Source: Pseudomonadota bacterium
GTDB taxonomy: Bacteria > Desulfobacterota > Desulfovibrionia > Desulfovibrionales > Desulfovibrionaceae
Length of the DNA stretch: 12,843 nucleotides
NCBI GenBank assembly: GCA_023426275.1
Contig: JAFABC010000029.1
Coordinates: forward strand, 1-12,843
Direction: 5' to 3'
Shown: piece by piece, positions 6,228 through 12,843 of the stretch
Layout: each line of letters opens with the position of its first letter
Numbering within the stretch: the first letter of the stretch is position 1
Notes under the pieces: generated by a model
Databases searched by the model: none
The model's input: the letters and a program-made list of their open reading frames with translations, nothing else
What the model was told of the DNA's origin: nothing
Made by a program: the position numbers and the translations under genes

Positions 6228-6782
6228 TTACGCCGACAATTCGGCAAAGCGTTCCAGAAACCGCCGATGCGCCTCGCGCGGCGGCAGGCCGAACTGGTTG
6301 GGATAGTCCAGGCCGATGTCCCGCAGGTCGTAGGGCTCGAGCATGGCCCCCCAGGACTTGGGCGGCGTGAGCAGCAGCCACTCCAGTTCCGTGGCCAGCA
6401 TGCGGCCATCGGCAATGCCAACCTCAACCGGCATTTCCTGGGCCACCTGGGGCAGGTCAAATCGACGCGCGACCGCCGCCCAAACGCGGCGCTCAATGTC
6501 GCGGTAGTCCGGCAACAGGGATTTGAGCGGCGAGACCATGTCGCCGACGTAGGCCTCGGCCGCGTCGTGCATGAGTCCGAAAAAGGCCAGCTCGCGCGGC
6601 ACCGCCCTGGAGACGTAGATGCTGTGCTCGGCCACCGAATAGTATCGCCGGGTATGGCCGTTATACCGACACTGATTGGCCAGGGACTGCGCAATGTCCT
6701 TGATGGACACCATGGACGCCGCGGGCTCCAGCAGATCGAAAGCCAAGCCGGAAAACGTCTGGTTCCAGGGGTTGCCACTCAT
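6228..6782 (-). CDS. HD-domain phosphohydrolase, YfbR/DatZ-like
   Basis: A 184-residue all-helical enzyme with the metal-binding HD pattern: H53 in YSVAEHS, H72-D73 in LMHDAAEAYVGD, and an aspartate in VGIADGRMLATE (about 125). YfbR-type enzymes remove phosphate from deoxynucleoside monophosphates, and the phage relative DatZ hydrolyses dATP; the substrate here cannot be read from sequence. The size fits a stand-alone nucleotidase rather than a dGTPase or a signalling enzyme. I chose the ATG at 6782 because GAGGAG lies six bases upstream. An ATG at 6809 that touches the stop of the preceding gene (TGATG) would add nine residues but has no good ribosome site. A role in shaping the dNTP pool during replication is likely. 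Confidence 0.9.
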   Translation of the reverse strand: MSGNPWNQTFSGLAFDLLEPAASMVSIKDIAQSLANQCRYNGHTRRYYSVAEHSIYVSRAVPRELAFFGLMHDAAEAYVGDMVSPLKSLLPDYRDIERRVWAAVARRFDLPQVAQEMPVEVGIADGRMLATELEWLLLTPPKSWGAMLEPYDLRDIGLDYPNQFGLPPREAHRRFLERFAELSA

Positions 6783-6808
6783 CGCTCGCTCCTCGTGTTT
6801 TGGGACCA

Positions 6809-7525
6809 TCACACGCCGACGTCATCCGTCGGCTCATCCGCACCCACCACGAACTCCCGATCCGCCGACCACGCGTCCAACCACTCCGCGACCGCCTCCT
6901 CCCACAGCAACAACAGATCGGGCAGCTTCGTCTCGTCGCCACCCACGGCGTCGATGATCCGCCCCCCGACAAGCGGCCCCCAGTTCTCAAGCTGCCGGCG
7001 GAAAAACTGGGCCCGGGCCGCCAGATCCCGCTCGAGCTGCGACCGTTCGACCAGCAGCCCCTCGAGCTTCTGCCGGCGCAACCGGGTCAGCCGCGCCTGC
7101 TCGGCCTTGTGGTCGGCATCCGCCGTCAGGCGTCGGCGCGACTCCTCGGCCAGCCTGCCGTCCTCCTCCTTGGCCGCGGACGACAGGCTGGCCGCATAGG
7201 CGAGCAACACGGCCTCTTCGAAGCGACCACTGGCATCCGTCGGGATAAGTCCGGCCTTGCAGTCGGCGTAGAACTTGGTTTTCTGGATCGAAAAGCCGCG
7301 CCCCTGCAGATAGGCCAGGGCGGCCGGCCGCTTTTGGAAGAGCCGGCCCTCGCCGCTGACAGCCGTGGCCTTGTCCACCTCGTCGCGCACCTTCCGAAAG
7401 GCTTCGATGTTTTCCTTGGTCGGCGTCTCGTTCATGCGTCTCTTGGCCCCTTCTTTGGCCCGCAACAGGGCGGGCAGATCCGTGGAGGCACTCCGCTCGA
7501 GATACGTGGTCAGATCACCGGTCAT
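6809..7525 (-). CDS. Nu1-like DNA-packaging protein, probable terminase small subunit
   Basis: A 238-residue protein. The central section (about 66-112: KRPAALAYLQGRGFSIQKTK, FYADCKAGLIPTD, FEEAVLLAYAA) resembles the winged helix-turn-helix of Nu1-type small terminase subunits. A long charged helix or coiled coil follows (about 115-172, Ala/Glu/Arg-rich). The C-terminal part (LVGG, LPDLLLLWEEAVAEWLDAW) is typical of this phage group. The small subunit recognises the packaging site and hands DNA to TerL; pairing with a GpA-type TerL is the expected combination. The N-terminal 60 residues are an extra charged helical region. The ATG overlaps the stop of the methyltransferase gene (ATGA). The unusual point is that terL lies about 4.4 kb away. 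The assignment rests on pattern, not alignment. Confidence 0.6.
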   Translation of the reverse strand: MTGDLTTYLERSASTDLPALLRAKEGAKRRMNETPTKENIEAFRKVRDEVDKATAVSGEGRLFQKRPAALAYLQGRGFSIQKTKFYADCKAGLIPTDASGRFEEAVLLAYAASLSSAAKEEDGRLAEESRRRLTADADHKAEQARLTRLRRQKLEGLLVERSQLERDLAARAQFFRRQLENWGPLVGGRIIDAVGGDETKLPDLLLLWEEAVAEWLDAWSADREFVVGADEPTDDVGV

Positions 7526-8859
7526 GCCGCACCCCCAGCCAGGTCAAACGGGCGACCGTCCGGAGTGGTGGCCACCCGGCCGACATGGTCCTGCCAGCGG
7601 CGCACGATCACGTCGCAAAAACGAGGATCCAGCTCGAGCGTGCGACACACGCGGCCCAACCCCTCGCAGGCCATGAGCGTGGAGCCGGAGCCGCCAAACG
7701 GATCGATGACCAAGCCGCCCGGACGGGACGAGTTGCGGATGAAGCGCTCGAGAAGCGCCACGGGCTTCATAGTGGGATGCGCGTCGTTTCGGGTCGGCTT
7801 GTCCACGCTGACGACAGAGCCCGGGGCGACCTCCACGGTCAGATCCTGTCCGGACACGAGATAGACATCGTCGCCGGCCGGGATCTGCACGCGGCCGTCC
7901 GGCAGGAGCACCGCGCCCGGCAGCGCCTCGAGGAGCGACGTCTGGCGGCGGCCGCCGAACCACGCATGGCGGCCGGTCGGCTTCCAGCCGTAGAGGATCG
8001 GCTCGTGCTGCCACTGGTAGTCCGCCCGGCCGAGCACATGGACGTTCTTGCGCCAGACGAGGCAGGAGGCCAGCTTGAAGCCGGCTTCCTGGAACGCCTC
8101 GCGAAACGCCACCCCCTCTGTTTCGGAGTGGGCCACGTACACGGCCGCTCCATCGGCCAGGACCTCGTGGAGCGCGGAGAAGGCCCGGCCCAGGAACTCC
8201 CGGAACACGCCGCCTGCCATGTCGTCGTTGAGGATCCGCCCGGCCTTGCCTTCGACGGCCACGTTGTAGGGCGGATCGGTCACGGCCAGGGCCGGCCTGT
8301 CGTCCTGTAACAGCGTGGCCAGATCGGCCGGATTTGTGGCATCGCCGCACAGCAGCCGATGCCGGCCCAGGCACCAGACATCGCCCGGCCGGGTGATCGC
8401 TTCGTCCGGGACAGGCGGCACCGCATCCGGATCCGTGCACCCGGCCAGCGGCAGCAAGCCGAGCAGCTCATCCAGCTCGACAACGTCGAACCCGGTGAGC
8501 GCGAGATCCACATCCAGCTCCCGCAGCTCGCCAAGCTCCACGGCCACCATCTCCTCATCCCAGGCCGCCCAGGTGGCCGAGCGGTTGACCAGCAGGCGAA
8601 AGGCGCGCACCTGCGCCTCGGTGAGTCCATCGGCCGGGATCACGGGCACCGTGGCCAGCCCCAGGCGCGCGGCCGCGTCCAGGCGCAGGCGGCCGTCGAC
8701 CACCTCGCCATCGGACCGCGCCAGCACCGGCACCTGAAACCCGTATTCCCGAATCGCCGCCATCATCCGCTCCACCACATCCTTCCCGTATTTGCGCAGG
8801 CCCCGCCCGTAGGGCCGGAGCCGTTCCACCGGCCAGTTTTCGAGTGTGAGCGTTTTCAT
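7522..8859 (-). CDS. ParB-domain/DNA methyltransferase fusion (DPPY type)
   Basis: A 445-residue fusion. Residues about 1-115 form a ParB/sulfiredoxin-like domain (LRPYGRGLRKYG, GFQVPVLARSDGEVVDGRLR). Residues 160-428 form an N6/N4-type DNA methyltransferase: catalytic DPPYN at 195-199, HPTMKP at 361-366, and the S-adenosylmethionine loop DPFGGSGSTL at 386-395. The catalytic motif before the cofactor motif is the beta-class order. A segment at about 310-350 lies between the target-recognition region and HPTMKP. Such enzymes are frequent orphan methyltransferases of prophages and protect phage DNA from host restriction or mark it for regulation. No restriction endonuclease is nearby. The ATG has GGGGA about seven bases upstream, and the primase gene ends 122 bases before it. 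The target sequence cannot be predicted. Confidence 0.93.
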   Translation of the reverse strand: MKTLTLENWPVERLRPYGRGLRKYGKDVVERMMAAIREYGFQVPVLARSDGEVVDGRLRLDAAARLGLATVPVIPADGLTEAQVRAFRLLVNRSATWAAWDEEMVAVELGELRELDVDLALTGFDVVELDELLGLLPLAGCTDPDAVPPVPDEAITRPGDVWCLGRHRLLCGDATNPADLATLLQDDRPALAVTDPPYNVAVEGKAGRILNDDMAGGVFREFLGRAFSALHEVLADGAAVYVAHSETEGVAFREAFQEAGFKLASCLVWRKNVHVLGRADYQWQHEPILYGWKPTGRHAWFGGRRQTSLLEALPGAVLLPDGRVQIPAGDDVYLVSGQDLTVEVAPGSVVSVDKPTRNDAHPTMKPVALLERFIRNSSRPGGLVIDPFGGSGSTLMACEGLGRVCRTLELDPRFCDVIVRRWQDHVGRVATTPDGRPFDLAGGAA

Positions 8860-8981
8860 CCGTCCGTCCCCGTGCTACTGCCTCCGGGCCATGCATGGCT
8901 GGAGGGCTGGGGTTTCCTGGTCGGATGCCTCTTTCATCCGGCCGCCGGCAGGAGCGGCAACTCCGGTCGGCAGCCCTCCAC

Positions 8982-10676
8982 TTACCGATTGGCCGGCCGA
9001 GCGCCGCGCCAGTAATCCAGATTCGTCCAGCCGGCGAACACCAGCCCCTGACTGTCCTCGCCGGCGCAGCGCACGATGGCCGCGCTTTCGCCGCGCGCGT
9101 CCGGCAGACCGATCAACCGCTTGAGATTCGGCGCGTAGCGCAACCTCCGGACGTCGGCGAACCACAGCACAGCCTCGAGGCAATCGCCAAAAAACAAGCG
9201 GCCAAGCCGCTCCCTGGTCTCCCCCGGGATCTCCCCGGCACTCCGGAGCGCCAACACGCGTTCGCGCTCCCCGGCCAGTCCGTCGACCAGCACCGGCTGG
9301 ACGCGGTGCCGGTCCAGCCCCTCGAGCAGCTCCCGGAGCGGGACCATATCGAGCGCGGTCGTGTACTCGGGATCGAGCCAGGGCACGACCGGCCCATGTT
9401 CCACGGTCTCCGACGCATCGGCGCAGGCCTCGCCCGCATTCTCCCGGGCCGTCGGCGCGTCGCCTTCCGTCGCCGGCGCAGCCTCCGGCGCTTCCGCGCT
9501 CTCTCCGGCCGCGCCGCCATGCGCCTCTTTTCGTTCCCCCCCCTCCCTCAATGACGGCTTTCCAGGTGGCAAAAGTCCTGGCTGCAGCGCCGGCGGCAGG
9601 CCGGCAACGATCCAGGCGCGCAGATTCGCGCCCTCCTCGAAGGCCTCACCAGGATCCTTGCCCACCGGCACCGGCCAGCGCTTGGCGCGCGGAAAGCTGG
9701 CCATCCATCGGGCGCAACCCTTGGCCCCGGTCCCGTCCTTGCCCTCGGCATCCAGGGCAACCAGGATGGCCAGGGCCTCACGCAGGGTTTCGAGCACGCC
9801 GGCCTCGATCTTTTTGACCGTGGCCGTCATCACCGACACGGCCCCGGCCAGATCCCCGGCCTGATGGTGCAGCATGAGCGCGTCCAGTTCGGACTCGACC
9901 ACGACAAAGGCCCGGGACGTCCGTCCCAGGATCATGGCGTCCATGGCGCTCCCCGGAATCACGTAATATTTCTTGTCCGCGCCGAATTCCCGGCGATCCG
10001 CTTCCGGACGACGGATGCGCAGCCGCAGCACCGGCCCCTCGGGATCATCCGAGGCGAGGTACGGGATCACGAGACCGCGCGGGATCCAAAACGTGGTCTT
10101 CTGCGTCGGCTTGCCATCCTTCCCTGGCTTGCCTTCGACTGGCGGCAGGCCCCACGACTTTCGCGGCCGGATGAGGCACGCGCGGCCCTTTTCCCCGGGA
10201 TTCCAGCCCAGGCGGTAACGCTGGACCGCCTCGAGCGGCAGACCGCGGGCGGCCAGCCAGCCCAGTTCCGTCGGGTTGGCAAGCAATTGCTGGTGCGCCC
10301 AGGCGGCGAAGTCGCGGGCCTTTTTGGCCCACAGCTCGCCCGGCGACACGGCCGGCGCGGCCTCGAACCGGTCCTGGCCGGCGGCCGGTTTGGGGACACG
10401 GGGCAGCCCCACCCTGGCCCGCGTCGCTTCCATCCCCAGGTGGCGGCAGGCCTCGGCGTAGCCCATGCCCTCGTAGTCCCGCAGGAACTGGATGGCATCG
10501 CCGTAGGTCCCGCACTGGCGGCACCAGTAGCCGCCCCGCCCGTCATGGTCGTCCGGCTTGATCATGCAGCGGTCCGTTCCGCCGCAGGCCGGGCACGGCG
10601 CGGCCCACTCGCCGCCGGTTTTCTTTTTCGGCGTGAGGCCGTGCGCCTCGAACAATCCAAGCAGATCAGCGGCCAT
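8982..10676 (-). CDS. Zinc-finger/TOPRIM DNA primase
   Basis: A 564-residue phage primase. The N-terminal zinc-binding domain has CPAC (C28, C31) and CRQC (C52, C55), followed by DAIQFLRDYEGMGYAEACRH. A catalytic-core-like section (about 130-240) includes GWNPGEKGR and VIPYL. A TOPRIM domain follows, with AFVVVESELDALMLH (acidic residue near 261) and ILVALDAEGKDGTGAKG (Asp near 309). Residues 370-430 are an Ala/Glu-rich linker, and the last 130 residues form an unrecognised domain. It makes RNA primers and presumably works with the adjacent helicase, which lacks a primase domain. I chose the ATG at 10676. Starting at 10736 would translate the upstream DNA repeats as QDIA peptides and would begin essentially at the predicted transcription start. 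AGGA lies ten bases upstream. Confidence 0.9.
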   Translation of the reverse strand: MAADLLGLFEAHGLTPKKKTGGEWAAPCPACGGTDRCMIKPDDHDGRGGYWCRQCGTYGDAIQFLRDYEGMGYAEACRHLGMEATRARVGLPRVPKPAAGQDRFEAAPAVSPGELWAKKARDFAAWAHQQLLANPTELGWLAARGLPLEAVQRYRLGWNPGEKGRACLIRPRKSWGLPPVEGKPGKDGKPTQKTTFWIPRGLVIPYLASDDPEGPVLRLRIRRPEADRREFGADKKYYVIPGSAMDAMILGRTSRAFVVVESELDALMLHHQAGDLAGAVSVMTATVKKIEAGVLETLREALAILVALDAEGKDGTGAKGCARWMASFPRAKRWPVPVGKDPGEAFEEGANLRAWIVAGLPPALQPGLLPPGKPSLREGGERKEAHGGAAGESAEAPEAAPATEGDAPTARENAGEACADASETVEHGPVVPWLDPEYTTALDMVPLRELLEGLDRHRVQPVLVDGLAGERERVLALRSAGEIPGETRERLGRLFFGDCLEAVLWFADVRRLRYAPNLKRLIGLPDARGESAAIVRCAGEDSQGLVFAGWTNLDYWRGARPANR

Positions 10677-10679
10677 AGC

Positions 10680-10941
10680 GGCAATGTCCTGTCTGCATGG
10701 CAAGGTCCTGGCAATATCCTGGCAGTAACAGACCATATTTCTTATCTTTTTTAAGAAACAGGATGACAGGATAGGACATGATTGTATGCTCCGGGCCGAG
10801 GTTTGAACGTTTAGCCGGCATTACATGCCGGGGTCCTGATGTCCTGGCGCACCTCTCCATCCAGAGTCCGCGCCCCTTTCCGCCACCAGGACAATCCAGC
10901 GGGAAGGTCCTGGCGAAAGTCCTATGTCCTGGCGACAGGAC
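10680..10941. repeat. Iteron-like GTCCTG/CAGGAC repeat cluster
   Basis: Eight exact GTCCTG hexamers, counting both orientations, lie within 262 bp (10686, 10705, 10833, 10841, 10887, 10907, 10926, 10936). Five one-mismatch copies add to them (10716, 10759, 10767, 10772, 10919). Several extend to GTCCTGGCG (10841, 10907, 10926) or GTCCTGGCA (10705). At the primase end three 12-mers match GGCAAKRTCCTG (10680, 10699, 10710). TTTCCGCCACC occurs at 10877 and 10948. Copies occur in both orientations and fill the gap between the helicase and primase genes. The density is far above chance and is the pattern of protein-binding iterons. Confidence 0.85.
10741..10769 (-). promoter_or_regulatory. Candidate promoter for the primase gene
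   Basis: On the minus strand, CTGTCA (10764-10769) and GATAAG (10741-10746) each match four of six sigma-70 consensus bases, with an ideal 17-base spacer that is A+T-rich. The predicted start near 10734 leaves a leader of about 57 bases before the primase ATG; the leader contains the three 12-mer repeats. The -35 box lies inside repeat copies at 10759-10777, so a repeat-binding protein would be expected to affect this promoter. Confidence 0.4.
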
Positions 10942-10944
10942 GGA

Positions 10945-12576
10945 TCATTTCCGCCACCGGGTACGGCTGTAACCGGTTTCTTTTTCAGCTTTTTTGTCGG
11001 GGTAGGCGTCTTCGGCTACAGGGTTGAGCTGCACGCCGTAGTAGTAGACCACGCCGCCCTTGCGATCCTTGTGGATCTTGCGCGTGAGCTGCTTGCCGAA
11101 CGCATTCATGCTGGGGACGTATTTGCCCCGGTTCTTGGCGTACCAACGGGTGTAAAGATCGTAGATCTCGGTGGCGGAAACCCGGTCCTCGGGGACCGTC
11201 ATGAGCAGGCATTCGTCCACGAAATCCTGCACATGGTCTTCTTCCCGCTGGTATTCCTCGGTGGCGGCCAGCACGCTTTGCGGAGGCGCTATGCCGTCGC
11301 GCTGCCACAGCAGGCAGCCCCGCACCAGCCAAGCCAGGATCCCGGGCAACTCCTGCTCCAGACGGTCCGGGATGGTGCGATCGCGCTGCCGCTCGTGCTC
11401 CCGCGTGGGGTTGTCGACGTAGCGGTACGGAAAATTGACCAGGCGCAGCCGGTCCCAGAAAGCGTACTCGTGGGCCCCGGCATGGGGCTTGTGGTTGGTG
11501 AGCAGGAACAGCGTGTGCGTCGGGTAGAAGCTCGACGGGTCGCGATCCCACATGTAGCGGCCGGTGAGGCGGTCGTCGCCGGACAGCCATTTCACGCGGG
11601 CGATGGAGAATCGACGGTTCTCATCGGACTCGGTGGCGTAGGCCACGCGCAGGCCGTTGAGCGACATGATGGTGGGCGTCGGTTTGTCCGCGTCCCGGGC
11701 CTGCCCCTGGTCCAGCAGTAATTCTGCCGGGATAGGCGCCATGTAGTCCCCGAGCACTTTGCCCAGGGTCTCGACCATGACGGTCTTGCCGTTCCGGCCG
11801 TCCCCAGCCAGCACCACGAAAAGCGGCTCGCACGACAAGCCTGTGATGGCATAGCCGAACACGCGCTGCAGGAACGCGGCGACGGCGGGATCATCACCGA
11901 CGATTTCCTCGACGAACCCGGGCCACAGGGGACACGGCGCGTCGATCCCCTTCCACTCGACGCCGCAGGTGCGCTTGACCCGATCCCCAGGGCGCGCCTT
12001 GCGAAATTCCCCAGTATGCAGGTCCACAACACCGTTGGCCACGCCAAGCAGATACGGATCCGCGTCGAACTCCTCCATCCGCACCAGCAGGGGGTCCTCG
12101 TTCGACAGCGAAAAGCGAAGCGCGGCCGAAACCCCGGCCCCTTCCCGGAGGTCGTCGATGTTCTTTCGCAGTCGCTTCGACAGTTTTTGCAGCCGTTTCT
12201 CGGCCTCTTCATCCCTGGCCTGTTTCGCCTCGGCGATTTTTGTCTCAGTGTCGAGCCGCGTTTCCTCATACTTGGCGACAACTTCCTCGACCAACGCCTC
12301 GGCGCGGTAGACCGTGACCTGTTTCCAAAACGATCCGGTCCACTCGAACCACTGGCTTTTCAGTTCCGGGGCGCAAAGCAGCGCGCCCTTGAGCACTGCG
12401 GCAAAGAGCAGCCCGTCGCCTTTTTGTCCGGCGTAGAGGCAGCGTTTCACGAACTCGTGGGTAATGTCCGGAGCGGCATCCGGCGCTTCGGCCGCGCCCT
12501 CCTCTTTCACGCGTTCGTCCACCTGTTCGCGGACCTGGGCGAGTTCGTCCGGAGTCGGCGTCTTTTTGTCAGGCAT
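10945..12576 (-). CDS. P4/D5-family superfamily 3 replicative helicase
   Basis: A 543-residue protein. After an acidic N-terminus comes a D5_N-like region (about 45-250: WFEWTGSFWKQVTVY, GVANGVVDLHTGEF, CPLWPGFVEEI). It contains an unusually charged helical stretch (about 110-145) that may be coiled-coil. The SF3 ATPase follows: Walker A GDGRNGKT (about 258-265), a Walker B-like region LRVAYATESDE (309-319), motif C THTLFLLTNHKP (353-364), and the arginine-containing WDRLRLVNFP. The C-terminal 70 residues form the winged helix (FVDECLL, EIYDLYTRWYAK, AFGKQL, VVYYYGVQL). It is a hexameric DNA helicase. Unlike P4 alpha it has no primase domain; that job falls to the next gene. The start at 12576 has GGAGA nine bases upstream; an in-frame TTG at 12582 is an alternative. 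Confidence 0.95.
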   Translation of the reverse strand: MPDKKTPTPDELAQVREQVDERVKEEGAAEAPDAAPDITHEFVKRCLYAGQKGDGLLFAAVLKGALLCAPELKSQWFEWTGSFWKQVTVYRAEALVEEVVAKYEETRLDTETKIAEAKQARDEEAEKRLQKLSKRLRKNIDDLREGAGVSAALRFSLSNEDPLLVRMEEFDADPYLLGVANGVVDLHTGEFRKARPGDRVKRTCGVEWKGIDAPCPLWPGFVEEIVGDDPAVAAFLQRVFGYAITGLSCEPLFVVLAGDGRNGKTVMVETLGKVLGDYMAPIPAELLLDQGQARDADKPTPTIMSLNGLRVAYATESDENRRFSIARVKWLSGDDRLTGRYMWDRDPSSFYPTHTLFLLTNHKPHAGAHEYAFWDRLRLVNFPYRYVDNPTREHERQRDRTIPDRLEQELPGILAWLVRGCLLWQRDGIAPPQSVLAATEEYQREEDHVQDFVDECLLMTVPEDRVSATEIYDLYTRWYAKNRGKYVPSMNAFGKQLTRKIHKDRKGGVVYYYGVQLNPVAEDAYPDKKAEKETGYSRTRWRK

Positions 12577-12843
12577 GGGCAATCATCTCCAAAAGCTTGA
12601 CCCGGCACGCCGAATGCCGCCGGGCATTTTTCCGTTTTTCCGCCAGATTTTTTCCGCAAAATTCCGCGACCACCCGCACCCAAGCGTGCGCGATGCTTCC
12701 GGGTTCCAGGAAGGACCCGCTGACGTCGTGAGCCAAGCCAATGCCGCCAGGACATCGCTGGTCAGTTTTGAAGAAAGAGAGGGGGGGCGACGAAATGAAG
12801 ACCGCCTCGCTAGCGCTCGGCGGGATCGGTCGCGCCTTCAGGC
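12569..12843 (-). CDS. Possible partial CDS at right edge, hypothetical
   Basis: An open minus-strand frame enters from the window edge and stops at a TGA (12569-12571), so it would overlap the helicase start at 12576 by eight bases. Its end reads KLLEMIAHA, and the GGAGA ribosome site of the helicase lies inside it. The internal stretch VVAEFCGKNLAEKRKNARRH looks protein-like, but no family is recognised and no start codon with a ribosome site lies inside the window. A second minus frame ending SSFWR (stop overlapping GGAGATGA) is equally open, so the reading frame is uncertain. An A+T-rich patch at 12627-12656 has three TTTTTCCG copies (plus strand) and could instead be regulatory DNA. Confidence 0.3.
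   Translation of the reverse strand, partial: LKARPIPPSASEAVFISSPPLSFFKTDQRCPGGIGLAHDVSGSFLEPGSIAHAWVRVVAEFCGKNLAEKRKNARRHSACRVKLLEMIAHA
12795..12843 (+). CDS. Possible start of a divergent gene (partial)
   Basis: On the plus strand an ATG at 12795 begins MKTASLALGGIGRAFR and is still open at the window edge. An 18-base purine run with GAGAGGGGGGG lies just upstream, with the G-run about seven bases from the ATG, which would make a usable ribosome site. If real, it would be the only plus-strand gene here and would mark the divergent boundary of the minus-strand operon. With only 16 codons visible, the call is weak and conflicts with the partial minus-strand frame in the same place. Confidence 0.2.
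   Translation, partial: MKTASLALGGIGRAFR

Larger units (their letters stand above)
10677..10944. other. Candidate phage replication origin
   Basis: This is the only sizeable non-coding gap in the replication module (268 bp). It contains the repeat cluster, a strongly A+T-rich stretch at 10735-10758 that could be the melting site, and two inverted repeats: TTTCTTA/TAAGAAA at 10738-10758, and CCGGCAT-TAC-ATGCCGG at 10815-10831. It lies between a P4/D5-type helicase and a primase. In satellite phage P4 the related alpha protein binds iterons at its origin, so an origin role follows by analogy. Binding by this helicase, through its C-terminal winged helix, is an inference. Confidence 0.55.

Noticed and set aside
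6138..7864. Long plus-strand open frames (353 and 354 codons)
   Set aside because: They are antisense to the HD, Nu1-like and methyltransferase genes, which have clear motifs. The plus-strand products are low-complexity Arg/Ser/Gly-rich sequence.
8875..8937. 20-codon ORF in the 122-bp gap between primase and methyltransferase
   Set aside because: It has an ATG but no ribosome site, no recognisable sequence, and is too short to separate from chance. The gap shows nothing else I can support.
10677..10736. N-terminal extension of the primase from an ATG at 10736
   Set aside because: The added residues are mostly the origin repeats translated (CQDIA, RQDIA). The ATG sits about seven bases after the candidate -10 box and has no ribosome site.
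9864..10754. Long plus-strand open frame of 296 codons
   Set aside because: It lies wholly antisense to the primase gene with its repeat-rich leader. GC-rich codon bias keeps the opposite strand open; the protein shows no recognisable domain and is rich in Arg/Pro/Gly.
10666..10860. 64-codon minus-strand ORF across the origin gap
   Set aside because: It runs through the repeats and overlaps the primase start in another frame. Its peptide includes repeat-derived sequence and has no ribosome site.
12613..12631. Terminator-like stem AATGCC-GCCG-GGCATT followed by T residues on the plus strand
   Set aside because: It would end plus-strand transcription, yet no plus-strand gene precedes it. The stem is only six pairs and lies where minus-strand coding is possible.
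1..12843. CRISPR array, tRNA or rRNA gene, insertion sequence
   Set aside because: I saw no regularly spaced repeats with unique spacers, no cloverleaf-like sequence, no ribosomal RNA sequence, and no transposase or terminal inverted repeats on either strand.

Overview
The window is a segment of a tailed-phage genome, most likely a prophage or phage-like element in a GC-rich Gram-negative bacterium. A lambda-type terminase, a P4/D5-type helicase and a phage primase point to this. A sulfate-reducing Desulfovibrio-like host would fit the gene families, but that is an impression from protein style only; no host gene, tRNA or integrase is present to prove it. All confidently called genes lie on the minus strand, so the operon reads from right (12.8 kb) to left (0). 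Most neighbours overlap by 1 or 4 bases (ATGA, GTGA, TTGA or TGATG junctions) or are a few bases apart, so this is essentially one long translationally coupled transcription unit.

Reading in the direction of transcription: (1) The right edge (12.57-12.84 kb) is unresolved; an open minus-strand frame runs off the window. (2) The replication module (8.98-12.58 kb) holds a superfamily 3 helicase of the P4/D5 type that lacks its own primase domain. Next comes a 268-bp gap packed with GTCCTGGC-type repeats around an A+T-rich inverted repeat, which is a good candidate replication origin. Then comes a separate zinc-finger/TOPRIM primase. (3) A ParB-domain/DNA methyltransferase fusion (7.52-8.86 kb) follows. 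(4) A Nu1-like, probable small terminase subunit (6.81-7.53 kb) is next. (5) An accessory cassette (2.42-6.78 kb) follows: an HD phosphohydrolase, a helical unknown, a Gp37/Gp68 three-cysteine protein, a three-part fusion protein with a P4-helicase-like C-terminal winged helix, an ASCH protein, a protein with a canonical beta-clamp-binding peptide, a zinc-finger protein and a 42-codon ORF. (6) The GpA-type large terminase (0.52-2.42 kb) is followed by an excisionase-like helix-turn-helix protein. (7) hicA, the toxin gene of a HicAB system, sits at the left edge with its own promoter flanked by two perfect 19-bp repeats; the antitoxin gene should lie just outside.

The genes fit a lysogenic phage that primes and unwinds its own replication, methylates DNA, adjusts nucleotide pools and packages from cos-type ends. 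The least ordinary parts are the iteron-like origin, the fusion protein that shares the helicase's C-terminal module, the clamp-motif protein, and the separation of the two terminase subunits by about 4.4 kb of accessory genes.
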